Assembly: GCF_000024365.1 (NCBI RefSeq)
Contig: NC_013235.1
Coordinates: 1,922,001-1,986,000 of the forward strand
Direction of reading: 5' to 3'
Source of the DNA: Nakamurella multipartita DSM 44233
Lineage (GTDB): Bacteria > Actinomycetota > Actinomycetes > Mycobacteriales > Nakamurellaceae
Length of the DNA: 64,000 bases
The notes below the pieces were generated by a model, which searched no databases, was not told the origin of the DNA, and was given only the letters and a program-made list of their open reading frames with translations. The first letter of the stretch is position 1. Each line of letters starts with the position of its first letter. Both the position numbers and the translations under genes were made by a program. Below are positions 7,972 through 16,888 of the stretch, piece by piece.

Positions 7972-8583
7972 ATGGACGATGCCCTGCGCCGCGCGTTGGC
8001 GGCCGAAATCGAGGCGATCCGCGCCGATCCGGTGGCGGCGGTGGGCTTCGGCGAGAAGGCCTACCTGCCGTACACGACGACCGCGGGCCAGGGCTTGGTG
8101 TCCGCACCGGATCCGGCCGTCACGCCGATGGTGGCCAAGGCTATCGACGAGGCGATCGACCAGGCCGGCCCGGCCGATCCGGTGGCCGCGCTGGCCCTGC
8201 TGCACGTGGTCGGGCAACGCGCCGACGACCACGTCGACGAGGTGCTGATGCGCGCCCTGAACTCGCCGGCGCTGATGCCGACCGCGGCCTACCTGCTGGG
8301 CCGGGCCGGCTATCGCGGCTATCCGGCCCGGTCCCGGGACGAGGCGGCGGTGACGCGCGCGCTGCGCGCACACCTTGGCGACCCCGGAGAATTCGTCGAC
8401 CCCTTCCTGGGCAAGACCTTTGCGCGCCGCGACTTCGTGATCGCCGCCCTGGTCCGGCTGCTGGGGATCGAGCGGTTCACCGGGATCGACGACCGGCAGG
8501 CGCCGATGGTCGGCCTGGCGCTACCCGACTTCTCCGACGGGCAACGCACCGAGCTGGTCGCCCAGCTCACCCGGCCCGGCTGA
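7972..8583 (+). CDS. Unknown protein, partner of the OmpA-domain gene
   Basis: The protein has 203 residues and is mostly helical by composition. It contains repeating short Ala/Leu-rich helices such as DPVAALALLHVVGQRADDH and ALMPTAAYLLGRAGYRGY, which could be HEAT-like. There is no signal peptide or membrane segment. It starts 3 bp after the stop of the OmpA-domain protein, so the two are co-translated and probably work together, for example as a chaperone or immunity-type partner. I do not recognise the family. Confidence 0.72.
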   Translation: MDDALRRALAAEIEAIRADPVAAVGFGEKAYLPYTTTAGQGLVSAPDPAVTPMVAKAIDEAIDQAGPADPVAALALLHVVGQRADDHVDEVLMRALNSPALMPTAAYLLGRAGYRGYPARSRDEAAVTRALRAHLGDPGEFVDPFLGKTFARRDFVIAALVRLLGIERFTGIDDRQAPMVGLALPDFSDGQRTELVAQLTRPG

Positions 8584-8787
8584 GTCGCTGGTGATCGGCA
8601 CCCTGCGGTCGGTGCCGGTCCGGATTGCTCGGGCGGCCATCGGCCGATCGGGGCAGGGGATTGTCGACCCGTCCAACGGGGAACTGCCCAGGCACATGCG
8701 CGTCACCGCCGTGGGAGCGGCCGTCGTTCCGCACCTTCGCGCATGGTTCACCCGATTCCGAGACCCGATGCCGAGAAAGGCCACACC

Positions 8788-9018
8788 ATGACCCCTGCCG
8801 ACGCTGCGCACGCTGATGGAACCGGGTACCCGCCCGCCCAGGGCGCAACGGCCCCGTCGAAGGCCGCTCCGCCCGCTGACATCGAGGTCGCTTTCGGCGA
8901 CGACGCGGCCGGCGCGGTTGGCGCGGTTGGCAGTGCCGAACCGCTGGAGAGTGCCGCCGCCACAGAGATCGGCGACGGCGATCACGAGCCCACTTCGCCC
9001 GATTCCGAACAACGGTAG
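8788..9018 (+). CDS. Small acidic Ala-rich protein, hypothetical
   Basis: The frame codes for 76 residues rich in Ala, Pro, Asp and Glu, ending in DHEPTSPDSEQR. It has no membrane segment or recognisable fold and is probably disordered. The ATG at 8788 has a reasonable GAGAAAGG upstream. It lies 204 bp after the unknown partner gene and just before the 3' end of the disrupted gene on the other strand. Coding status rests on the binding site and codon use only. Confidence 0.4.
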   Translation: MTPADAAHADGTGYPPAQGATAPSKAAPPADIEVAFGDDAAGAVGAVGSAEPLESAAATEIGDGDHEPTSPDSEQR

Positions 9019-9543
9019 TCCGCGAGCGCACGCGGTCCGGGGGAGTTCGCGGCGGGGCGGTGGACTTTCATGACCACGGGAGCGGCTGGGGGCCCCAGTT
9101 CAGCAGGCTGTGTTGCATCGTGCGGCCGCTTGAGGTGTTGATCTCGCAGTTGCGTGTGCCGAGGGCCCGGTCTCGCTCGATCCGCACGTCGAGCTGGCCG
9201 CCCGCGGTCGGATCGGGCATATCGGTGACCGAGGACAGCAGGGCGGTGCAGGACGCGACAAGCGTGTCGTGGTCGGTACTGCCGCCCAGGGCGGTTCCGA
9301 AGATCTCGATCTGGTGTGGCTGGTTGCAGGAGACTGGCTGCGCCTCGGTGAGGCCCGTCGATCGGCACTGGCCGTAGGCGTCGGCGGCGGAGTGGCTCGA
9401 TCCGCCACGAATGGAACCCGTGTATCCGTCCTACACCGGAAGGATCGCGCAGGCCAGCCATTGCTGCCCGGTCAGATATTGCGCTGCGTCGGGACCCATC
9501 AGCACGATATTCCGGGTCGACGCCGGCGCCCACGACCGGTCGG

Positions 9544-9551
9544 GCCATTCC
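9544..9551. repeat. Target site duplication of the ISL3 element, left copy
   Basis: GCCATTCC at 9544-9551 is repeated exactly at 11004-11011. Deleting one copy together with the element restores the reading frame of the host gene. Confidence 0.9.
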
Positions 9552-11003
9552 GGGTCTTCGGACTTGATAGGGCTCCGGGCCTCCGACCTGCGGCGGCGTG
9601 TCGGGTGAGATGAGGGCTCGTGGCCTTCGAAACTGGTTGTTCTCTACGCAACCTGCCGAAGGACCACGAGCATGGACCAGAGTAGTTCGCTGCTGTTGGA
9701 CATCGACGGGCTGGTCGTCGACCAGGTCGTCCGCGACGACGTCGGCCGACGGGTCGTGCACTGCTCGACCGACCCGCAGCTGGCCGGCTGGTGCCCGGAG
9801 TGCGGTGAGCAGTCGAGGTCGCCGAAGGCGTGGGTGACGACCCGCCCGCGGGACGTCCGGCTGGGCGAGGATCGGCCGATCCTGTTGTGGCGCAAACGCA
9901 AATGGCGCTGCCAGGTCGACGGCTGCGAGCGGAAGGTGTTCACCGAGTGCCTGCCCGAGCAGATCCCCGCCCGGGCCCGGATCACCACCCGGGCCCGCCG
10001 ACTGGCGGCCGAGGCGATCGGCGACCACACCCGGCCGGTGTCCGGTGTGGCGGCCGAATTCGGCATGGACTGGCGCGTTGCGCACGACGCGTTCGTCGCG
10101 CACGCCGCGCAGGTGTTGCCCGAGCAGCCGCCGCCGGTGACCGTGCTGGGCGTCGACGAGACCCGCCGCGGCAAGGCCCACTACGAGACCGACCCCACCA
10201 CCGGGGCGAAGACCTGGGTGGACCGCTTCGACACCGGCCTGGTCGATCTGAGCGGCAACGGCGGGCTGTTCGCGCAGGTCAACGGCCGCACCAGCAAGGT
10301 CCTCATCGAGTGGCTGCAGGCGCAGGACCCGGACTGGCTCGCCAACATCACCCACATCTCGATGGACACCAGCGCGACCTACGCCCGGGCCGCCCGGCTG
10401 GCCCTGCCCGATGCTGTCGTGGTCGTGGACCGGTTCCATCTGTCCGCCCTGGCCAACAAGGCGGTCACCGACTACCGGCGGGAGTTGGCCTGGGCGCTGC
10501 GTGGCCGGCGGGGCCGCAAGAGCGACCCGGAGTGGGCGCAACGGAACCGGCTGCTGCGGGCCGCGGAGTCCCTGACCGACGACGAGCTGGCCAAGGTGCA
10601 GGATGCGATGCGTCGGGCGGACCCGTCCGGCGGCCTTGAGAAGTGCTGGCAGGGCAAGGAACTGCTCCGCAAGCTGCTCAAGCTGGCTGGCACGAACCCG
10701 GACCGCGGACGGATCTTCAACGCGCTGACCGCGTTCTATCTGCATTGCGCCGACTCCGGGGTCGCGCAGCTGCGGCGGCTGGCGTGGACGGTGCACGCCT
10801 GGCAGAACTCGATCATCGCCGGGCTGCACACCGGGATCAGCAACGGCCGCACCGAGGGCTACAACCGGATCGTCAAACACATCGGCCGGATCGCCTTCGG
10901 CTTCCGCAACCAGGACAACCAGAAGCGCCGGGTACGCTACGCCTGCACCCGGAAATCCCGGGCGTCAACCAGCCACGCGAAGCCCTGCTAACTCTGAAGA
11001 GCC
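9552..11003 (+). mobile_element. Complete ISL3-family insertion sequence, 1452 bp
   Basis: The left end starts GGGTCTTCGGACTTGATAGG at 9552. The right end, read inward on the minus strand from 11003, starts GGCTCTTCAGAGTTAGCAGG. Over 26 positions, 19 match, and both begin with the GG-TCTTC typical of ISL3 ends. It is flanked by perfect 8-bp direct repeats, the duplication size of this family, and holds one intact transposase gene. It interrupts the gene annotated at 9068-11436. Confidence 0.9.
9672..10991 (+). CDS. ISL3-family transposase
   Basis: This 439-residue DDE transposase has an N-terminal zinc-finger (WCPECGEQS near residue 40, then CQVDGCE near 80) and a helix-turn-helix near 105-140. 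Catalytic Asp residues lie in VLGVDETRRG (about 165) and VVVDRFH (about 253), and the Glu in ISNGRTEGYNRIV (about 400). It catalyses transposition of the surrounding element. The frame is intact and the ends are complete, so the element could be active. It is transcribed opposite to the gene it interrupts. Confidence 0.95.
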   Translation: MDQSSSLLLDIDGLVVDQVVRDDVGRRVVHCSTDPQLAGWCPECGEQSRSPKAWVTTRPRDVRLGEDRPILLWRKRKWRCQVDGCERKVFTECLPEQIPARARITTRARRLAAEAIGDHTRPVSGVAAEFGMDWRVAHDAFVAHAAQVLPEQPPPVTVLGVDETRRGKAHYETDPTTGAKTWVDRFDTGLVDLSGNGGLFAQVNGRTSKVLIEWLQAQDPDWLANITHISMDTSATYARAARLALPDAVVVVDRFHLSALANKAVTDYRRELAWALRGRRGRKSDPEWAQRNRLLRAAESLTDDELAKVQDAMRRADPSGGLEKCWQGKELLRKLLKLAGTNPDRGRIFNALTAFYLHCADSGVAQLRRLAWTVHAWQNSIIAGLHTGISNGRTEGYNRIVKHIGRIAFGFRNQDNQKRRVRYACTRKSRASTSHAKPC

Positions 11004-11011
11004 GCCATTCC
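11004..11011. repeat. Target site duplication of the ISL3 element, right copy
   Basis: This is the second copy of GCCATTCC, directly abutting the right end of the insertion sequence. Confidence 0.9.
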
Positions 11012-11557
11012 ACGTAGTCGGCGGCGGCCGCCTGGCATGTCCGCGGATCCGGTGATTCCGTCGCGGTCGACCCGATGCGGGGGAAGGCCCGCCGATCCGG
11101 AGTGATCGAGACAATCTCGCCGGCGTTGATCGGCTGGTCGTTCTGGCTGGCGCATGTACCGATCCAGGCCGTCGCGATGGTGCCCACCATGAACTGTAAG
11201 GCGGATCCGGCGGGCTCGATCGCAGACAGGACGCAGTCACCGGTGTGGGGAATTGGTGTAATCGGTTGTCGAATGACTTGGCCGACCGTGTGCCTGGCGA
11301 TGCCGAGAGCGACCGGGGCCGTGATCGCGACGACCACGGTGACTGCCAGGACCAGGACGCCCCAGCCGCGGCGGCCAATGCCTCCTGGGTGGGTCAGCGC
11401 CGCTCGTGCCGGCGGAATCGTCACCGCGGCTGCCATTCGATCATGGGTGACTGATTTCCATCAATCGGTCTCGACCGGGCCTGACCGGACATTCTCCCGC
11501 ACCACCGGGGATCGGGTCTGACGAAATGCTGGTCGGTGCGGTCGAGCAGTCGTCGGC

Positions 11558-12976
11558 TCAGTCGTGATGCCCCAGCCGGTGCACCCGAATGAGCTTGGTG
11601 GAACCGGAGGTGTTCGGCGGCGCGCCGGCCACGATGACCACGGTGTCGCCGGGCTCGAACCCGGGGATCTCCAACATGGCCTGGTCGACCTGCTCGACCA
11701 TCTCGTCGGTGGTGTCCACCGGCGGGGTGACGAAGGTCCGCACGCCCCAGGTCAACGCGAGCTGGTTGCGCACCTCTTCCTTCGGGGTGAACGCGATGAC
11801 CGGCAGCCCGGTGTGCAGGCGGGCCATCCGGCGCACGGTGTCACCGGTGAAGGTGAACGCGATGACAGCCTTGGCGTCGATCCGCTCGGCGATGTCGCGG
11901 GCCGCGAAAGACAGCACGCCACCACGGGTTCGCGGGGTGTGGGTCAGCGCGGGGGCGGCGACCGACTCGGTCTCGACGGCCTCGATGATCCGGGCCATGG
12001 TCTTGACGGCGATGATCGGGTACTTGCCGACGGAGGTCTCCCCGGACAGCATGACCGCGTCGGCCCCGTCCAGGATGGCGTTGGCGACGTCCGAGGCCTC
12101 GGCCCGGGTCGGGCGAGAGTGCTCGATCATCGAGTCGAGCATCTGGGTGGCGACGATGACCGGGCGGGCGTTCTCCCGGGCCACCTGCACGGCGCGCTTC
12201 TGGACCAGCGGCACCTGCTGCAGCGGCAGCTCGACGCCCAGATCGCCGCGGGCGACCATGATTCCGTCGAACGCGCGCACGATCGCTTCGAGATTGGCGA
12301 CGGCCTCGGGCTTTTCCAGCTTGGCGATGACCGGGCGGCGATCGGCCCCGACCTCGTCCATCACGTTGCGGACCAGGTCGACGTCGGTCGGCGAGCGGAC
12401 GAAGGACAGCGCGATCACGTCGACACCCAGGGACAGCGCGAACTTCAGGTCGGCGATGTCCTTCTCGGACATGGCCGGCACCGAGACGTTCATGCCGGGC
12501 AGCGAGATGCCCTTTTTGTTGGAGACGGGGCCGCCCTCGGTGACCGAGCAGGTCACGTCGTCGCCGTCGACGGCGGTGACGACCAGGCCGACCTTGCCGT
12601 CGTCGATCAGCAGACGGTCACCCGGGCGGGCGTCCCGGGCCAGGCCCTTGTAGGTGGTGGACACCCGGTCCTTGGAGCCGACGACATCCTGCACCGTGAT
12701 GGTCACCGTGTCGCCGGTGTTCCAGTCGTGCGGGCCGTCGGCGAACCGGCCGAGGCGGATCTTGGGGCCCTGCAGGTCGGCCATGATGGCCAACGCCTTG
12801 CCGGAAGACCTGGCCGCATCCCGCAGCCGGTGGTAGATCACTTCGTGGTCCGCGTAATCACCGTGCGAGAAATTCATCCGGGCCACGTTCATCCCGGCGT
12901 CCAGCAGAGCGGCGATCGCCTCCTCCGACGAGGTGGCCGGACCCAAGGTGCAGACGATCTTCGCGCGGCGTGTCAT
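11558..12976 (-). CDS. pyk: Pyruvate kinase
   Basis: This 472-residue enzyme converts phosphoenolpyruvate and ADP to pyruvate and ATP in the cytoplasm. Visible motifs are AKIVCTLGPA at the start, VARMNFSHG near 32, MADLQGPKIRLG near 70, the metal site MVARGDLGVELP near 225, TQMLDSM near 275 and ADAVMLSGETS near 305. The length is normal for the family. The start ATG at 12976 is preceded by GGAG at a workable distance. It lies 94 bp after the pyrophosphorylase gene at the end of the galactoside locus, so sugar released by that locus feeds directly into glycolysis. Confidence 0.97.
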   Translation of the reverse strand: MTRRAKIVCTLGPATSSEEAIAALLDAGMNVARMNFSHGDYADHEVIYHRLRDAARSSGKALAIMADLQGPKIRLGRFADGPHDWNTGDTVTITVQDVVGSKDRVSTTYKGLARDARPGDRLLIDDGKVGLVVTAVDGDDVTCSVTEGGPVSNKKGISLPGMNVSVPAMSEKDIADLKFALSLGVDVIALSFVRSPTDVDLVRNVMDEVGADRRPVIAKLEKPEAVANLEAIVRAFDGIMVARGDLGVELPLQQVPLVQKRAVQVARENARPVIVATQMLDSMIEHSRPTRAEASDVANAILDGADAVMLSGETSVGKYPIIAVKTMARIIEAVETESVAAPALTHTPRTRGGVLSFAARDIAERIDAKAVIAFTFTGDTVRRMARLHTGLPVIAFTPKEEVRNQLALTWGVRTFVTPPVDTTDEMVEQVDQAMLEIPGFEPGDTVVIVAGAPPNTSGSTKLIRVHRLGHHD

Positions 12977-13070
12977 GAAGGTTGCTCCATGTCGATCGGA
13001 GGAAGAGGGAGGGCGGCGGTGGGAAGTGGGTCGGTGACCGCCACCCGCGGGGGAGCAGGGTGAGGGCTCA

Positions 13071-14453
13071 TCACTGCAGGATCGTGCCGTCGGCAATCGT
13101 GCCCGGGGCGTGGTCGGCGGGCACGGTGACCGATCCTCGGACGATGACGTCCCGGCCGAAGGTCCAGGCGCCGTGCACGGCGAGCCGATCGCAGGAGACC
13201 AGTGACGGGGCCCCGTGCGGGAACAGCCGGTCGAAGTCGCCGACCAGCTTGTAGGCCGGATCCAGGTCGACCAAGGGTGCGCTCGTTCGGCTTTCGGCCA
13301 ACCGGAGTTCGATGTCCTCGGTGATCCGGTAGGCGTCCGAGCGGAGCACCAGCAGGTCGCTGGTGGTCTTGACGGGCAGGAACCGGTCCCGTGGCACTTC
13401 GATGGCCACCGCGCCGGGGAAGACGCCCACGGCGGCGCCCATCGCGGTCTCGATCTGGATGACCTCGGGCGAGGTGGGGTCGGTCGGATCGACGGTCTTG
13501 ACGTTGCGGATGATCGGCAGTCCCATGACCCCGTCGCTGCGACGGAGGGTCTGGTCGAGTGCGCGCAGGTCCATCCACAGGTTGTTGGTGTGGAAGAACG
13601 GGTGTCGGGTCGCGTCGAGCGAGACCGCAAGGTCTTCCGGTCGGGTCTGCGCGGTTTCCCGCTGGATCAGCTGGCCGTCGGACCGGCGCCGCACCAGCTG
13701 GCCACCCTTACGGTCGGCGTCGGTCTTGCGACTCAGCTCGGCGGCGTACGGCGCACCGGACCCGGCGAACCAGGCCGCCAACCGCGGGTCCGGGCGGGCG
13801 CCCAGGTTGTCCGCGTTGGATACGAACAGGTATCGGAACCCCTGGTCCAACAGCAGGTGCAGCAGTCCGCTCCCGTACAGGGCGGTGTAGATGTCGCCGT
13901 GCCCGGGCGGGCACCACTCCAGGTCCGGGTCGGCCGGCCAGTGCACCGGGGTCAAGTCGTCCGCCCGCAGCTTGGGTTCACGGTTCTGCCGGAACTCCAA
14001 CGGAATTCCGTCGACGGCCAGGTCCGGGTACCGGGCCAGTGCCCGCATGGTGTCGGCCGATGTCCGGAAGCTGTTCATGAACGTGATCGGCAACGGCACC
14101 GCGAACCGATGGCGCAGCTCGAGCACCTGCTCGGCGATGATGTCCAGGAAGGTGCGGTCCGGTCGGACCGGGAGCAAGGACTTTGCTCGGTCCATGCCCA
14201 TCGAGGTGCCCAGGCCGCCGTTGAGCTTGACCACCACGGTCGCCGCCAGGGCAGTTCGAGCCAGCTCCGGGTCGATGTCCAGGTCGTCGAGTCGCGGCAG
14301 GTCGATGACCGGCTCGAGATCGTCCTCCCGGAGCAGGCCGGTCTCCCCTCGGGCCAGTTGCCGGTAGGAATGGGCGAACGCGGCGATCGCGGCCGAGCCG
14401 ACGCCGGCCTTTTGCATCAGCGCGCGCGACTGCTCGAGGCCGTCGACCACCAT
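13071..14453 (-). CDS. UTP--hexose-1-phosphate uridylyltransferase (eukaryotic-type UDPGP family)
   Basis: This 460-residue protein belongs to the UDPGP family, not to bacterial GalU and not to HIT-type GalT. It shows the nucleotide loop VVKLNGGLGTSMG near 76, a Lys in DRAKSLLPV, HGDIYTALY near 185 and the metal site FVSNADNLGA near 212. The family makes UDP-glucose from UTP and glucose-1-phosphate. In bifidobacteria a relative also accepts galactose-1-phosphate. It sits between galK and pyk on the same strand and no galT is present, so it may supply the missing uridylyl-transfer step. That role is inference. Confidence 0.9.
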   Translation of the reverse strand: MVVDGLEQSRALMQKAGVGSAAIAAFAHSYRQLARGETGLLREDDLEPVIDLPRLDDLDIDPELARTALAATVVVKLNGGLGTSMGMDRAKSLLPVRPDRTFLDIIAEQVLELRHRFAVPLPITFMNSFRTSADTMRALARYPDLAVDGIPLEFRQNREPKLRADDLTPVHWPADPDLEWCPPGHGDIYTALYGSGLLHLLLDQGFRYLFVSNADNLGARPDPRLAAWFAGSGAPYAAELSRKTDADRKGGQLVRRRSDGQLIQRETAQTRPEDLAVSLDATRHPFFHTNNLWMDLRALDQTLRRSDGVMGLPIIRNVKTVDPTDPTSPEVIQIETAMGAAVGVFPGAVAIEVPRDRFLPVKTTSDLLVLRSDAYRITEDIELRLAESRTSAPLVDLDPAYKLVGDFDRLFPHGAPSLVSCDRLAVHGAWTFGRDVIVRGSVTVPADHAPGTIADGTILQ

Positions 14454-14545
14454 GCGCGAACTCCTTGTCTACGAACGTGTTGATCAACAGCGTGTGATGG
14501 TGGCCGCCGGCCGGACCCGTCCCGGCCGGAAGCTTCGGTTTCCGT

Positions 14546-15703
14546 TCAGTTCTCCCGCCGGGCACCCTGCGCGGGGCTGACCCGGCGTAGGACCGGCGGT
14601 CGAAAGCCGTGCCCGGCGAAGGCGGAGACGACCGCGGCACCGACGTGGTCGGTCAGATCGGTCGGGACGAGCGCGATGACCGACCCACCGAACCCTCCGC
14701 CGGTCATCCGAGCGCCGAGGGCGCCGGCCGTCAGTGCCGTGTCCACAGCAGCGTCGAGTTCGGCACAGGAGACGTCGTAGTCGTCGCGCAGGGAGGCGTG
14801 CGAGGCGGTGAGCAACGGGCCGATGTCGGTGATCCGACCGGCCCGCAGCAGCTCGACGGTGCTTTCCACCCGGTCGTTCTCGGTGACGACGTGCCGGAGC
14901 CGGCGGCGCAGCTCGTCGTCGGGGAGCTTGCTCAGCGCGGCGGGCAGGTCGTCGACGGTGACCTCCCGAAGTTGGGTGACGCCCAGGATCTCGGCGGCCA
15001 ACTCGCAGGAGGTGCGCCGCTTGCCGTACTCGCCGTCGGCGAGGGAGTGAGCGACCTGGGTGTCGACGACCAGCACCGTGAGGTCGTGCGCGGCGGGATC
15101 GAACGAGATGTTCTCGGTGCTACCTGATCGGGTGTCGAACAGCAGTACCGAGCCTTCGGCGCAGGCGGCGGACGCGGTCTGGTCCATCGGGCCGCAGGGC
15201 ACCCCGACGAAGTCGTTCTCGGCCCGTTGCGCGATGCGGGCGATGGTGAGCGGGTCCATCGAGTAGCCGGACAGCGCGGAAACTGCCAGCACGGTGGCGC
15301 ATTCCACCGCGGCCGAGGATGACAGACCAGCTCCGGCGGGTATCTGGGAGTCCAGGACCAGGTCGACCGATTCGATCGGGCGACCGGTCTGCTGCAGCGA
15401 CCAAATGGCCCCCAGCAGGTAGCCGGGCCACCCGGCGACGGCCGGGGAGCCAGGCCGAACATCGTCAAGGTGGACCTGGCTGAACTCACCCGGTTTCTGC
15501 GCGGACATGATTCGGATGGCCCCGGAGTCGGCCCGGCCGGCGGCGAGGTGAGCGCGGGCGTCGATGGCGAACGGCAGCACCAGGCCGCCGTTGTAGTCGG
15601 TGTGCTCGCCGATCAGGTTGACCCGGCCGGGCGCGGAGAACACCCCGTCAGGTTTCCGGCCGTAACTGCGACGGAACAGGTCGGACACGGTCGTGGTGTT
15701 CAT
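14546..15703 (-). CDS. galK: Galactokinase
   Basis: The enzyme has 385 residues and phosphorylates galactose at C1. It shows GRVNLIGEHTDYNGG near 25, the ATP loop GAGLSSSAAVE near 118 and the C-terminal GARMTGGGFGGS near 325, all diagnostic of GHMP galactokinases. The ATG at 15703 overlaps the galE stop as ATGA, which decides the start over the longer upstream frame and implies translational coupling. The uridylyltransferase gene follows 92 bp downstream. Confidence 0.97.
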   Translation of the reverse strand: MNTTTVSDLFRRSYGRKPDGVFSAPGRVNLIGEHTDYNGGLVLPFAIDARAHLAAGRADSGAIRIMSAQKPGEFSQVHLDDVRPGSPAVAGWPGYLLGAIWSLQQTGRPIESVDLVLDSQIPAGAGLSSSAAVECATVLAVSALSGYSMDPLTIARIAQRAENDFVGVPCGPMDQTASAACAEGSVLLFDTRSGSTENISFDPAAHDLTVLVVDTQVAHSLADGEYGKRRTSCELAAEILGVTQLREVTVDDLPAALSKLPDDELRRRLRHVVTENDRVESTVELLRAGRITDIGPLLTASHASLRDDYDVSCAELDAAVDTALTAGALGARMTGGGFGGSVIALVPTDLTDHVGAAVVSAFAGHGFRPPVLRRVSPAQGARREN

Positions 15704-16662
15704 CGGGTGGTTGTCCCATCGGAGGCGAACTGCCATGCGTCGGTGACCATGTCGGCCAAGGTCAGCTGCGGTGCCCAACCGAGCCGTTGCCGGGCCCGGT
15801 CGTTGGAGGCGACGAGTCGGGTCGGGTCGCCGGCCCGGCGGGGGCCGACCGAGTGCGGAACGGGTGTGCCGGTGACCTGTTCGATGGTGGTCAGGACCTC
15901 GCGGACGGAGTAGCCGTCGCCGCTGCCCAGGTTGCAGATCAGGTGCTCGCCGGGCGCGGCCCCGGTCAGGGCCTGGACGTGGGCCCGGGCCAGGTCCAGC
16001 ACGTGGACGTAGTCACGGATCGGGGTGCCGTCCGGGGTGGGCCAGTCGTCGCCGAACACGGTCAGCGGGTCCTTGGTGCCGGCGACGGCACCAAGCGCGT
16101 TGGGGATCAGATGGGTCTCCACCGCGTGCCGCTCGCCGGCACCGAGCGCGGCCCCGGCGACGTTGAAGTAGCGCAGGGACACCGCGGCCAGCTCAGTGGC
16201 CGCGCATTCGCCGGTGATCATCATGTCGACCGCGAGCTTGGTCGCGCCATAGGTGTTGGTGGGCCGGGTGGGGGCGTCCTCGGTGATGGGCACGGCGTCC
16301 GGTTCGCCGTAGGTGGCCGCCGTGGAGGAGAACACCAGGGTCGGCACTCGATGCTCGGTGATCGCGTCGAGCAGGGCGCGGGTGCCGGACACGTTGGTGC
16401 GCCAGTACAGCGAGGGATGACCCACCGATTCCCCGACCAGCGACTTCGCCGCGAAGTGCAGGACCGCGTCGAACCCGGCGCCGGCGAGAACGCCTCCTGC
16501 TGTTGTGATGTCGGCCTCGATAAAGTCGACACCGGCGGGGATCGAGTCGGCATGGCCAGTGGAGCAGTCATCCAGCACGACCACCTGGTGGCCCTGCGCG
16601 AGCAGGAGCCGGGTGACCACCGAGCCGACATAGCCCGCCCCGCCGACGACCAGCGCCTTCAT
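15700..16662 (-). CDS. galE: UDP-glucose 4-epimerase
   Basis: This 320-residue short-chain dehydrogenase-type epimerase interconverts UDP-galactose and UDP-glucose. It has the NAD loop GGAGYVGS at residues 7-14 and the catalytic YGATK near 147. The ATG at 16662 begins MKALVVGGAG, the usual N-terminus. The frame stays open to a GTG at 16773, but that extension is Pro/Arg-rich and unlike the family. It is translationally coupled to galK through ATGA. A good promoter lies 130-160 bp upstream. Confidence 0.96.
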   Translation of the reverse strand: MKALVVGGAGYVGSVVTRLLLAQGHQVVVLDDCSTGHADSIPAGVDFIEADITTAGGVLAGAGFDAVLHFAAKSLVGESVGHPSLYWRTNVSGTRALLDAITEHRVPTLVFSSTAATYGEPDAVPITEDAPTRPTNTYGATKLAVDMMITGECAATELAAVSLRYFNVAGAALGAGERHAVETHLIPNALGAVAGTKDPLTVFGDDWPTPDGTPIRDYVHVLDLARAHVQALTGAAPGEHLICNLGSGDGYSVREVLTTIEQVTGTPVPHSVGPRRAGDPTRLVASNDRARQRLGWAPQLTLADMVTDAWQFASDGTTTR

Positions 16663-16790
16663 TGGTGACCGCCCAGGTTCAGGTGCTGCCGGGCGGAGCC
16701 GAGCGGCTGGCGACCGAGGCGGATCGGCCGGCCTGGGCGGACGGGTATTGACGTCACTGTCACTGGGGGGCACGTGAAACTCACCGTCCT

Positions 16791-16819
16791 ATTGTCGGCT
16801 GCACTTCCCGATAAGTCAA
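16791..16819 (-). promoter_or_regulatory. Sigma-70-type promoter of the galE-galK operon
   Basis: On the minus strand, -35 TTGACT (16819-16814) is followed after 17 bp by -10 GACAAT (16796-16791), within an unusually AT-rich stretch for this genome. Transcription would start near 16784, giving a leader of about 120 nt to the galE ATG. This separates galE-galK-uridylyltransferase from the GH31 gene upstream, which ends at 16889. Confidence 0.6.
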
Positions 16820-16888
16820 CAGATACGAACAGAAAGCGTGGTTGCGGATGTTTGAATATGTTGGGCTGACTGGCAGCCTGCGTGGTGA

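Larger units (their letters stand above)
9068..11436 (-). pseudogene. Septum_form-like membrane protein, split by ISL3 insertion and amber codon
   Basis: The 5' part (11436 to 11004) codes for a membrane anchor (GVLVLAVTVVVAITAPVALG) and an extracellular Cys domain (HTGDCVLSAIE, then CQAAAADYVEW). The 3' part (9543 to 9068) carries QYLTGQQWLACAILPV and VSCNQPHQIEIFG, the latter typical of Septum_form-type domains. Removing 9544-11003 (element plus one target copy) restores one frame of 909 nt, 302 codons plus stop, reading EWPDRSWAPAS across the junction. A second lesion exists: an in-frame TAG at 9433-9431 between ILPV and DGYTG, one base from CAG. The protein probably acted at the cell envelope or division site. 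Confidence 0.82.

Noticed and set aside
9615..9640. GGCTCGTGGCC near 9615 as left end of the ISL3 element
   Set aside because: It gives no target duplication and poor match to the right end. The end at 9552 gives 19 of 26 matches and exact 8-bp repeats.
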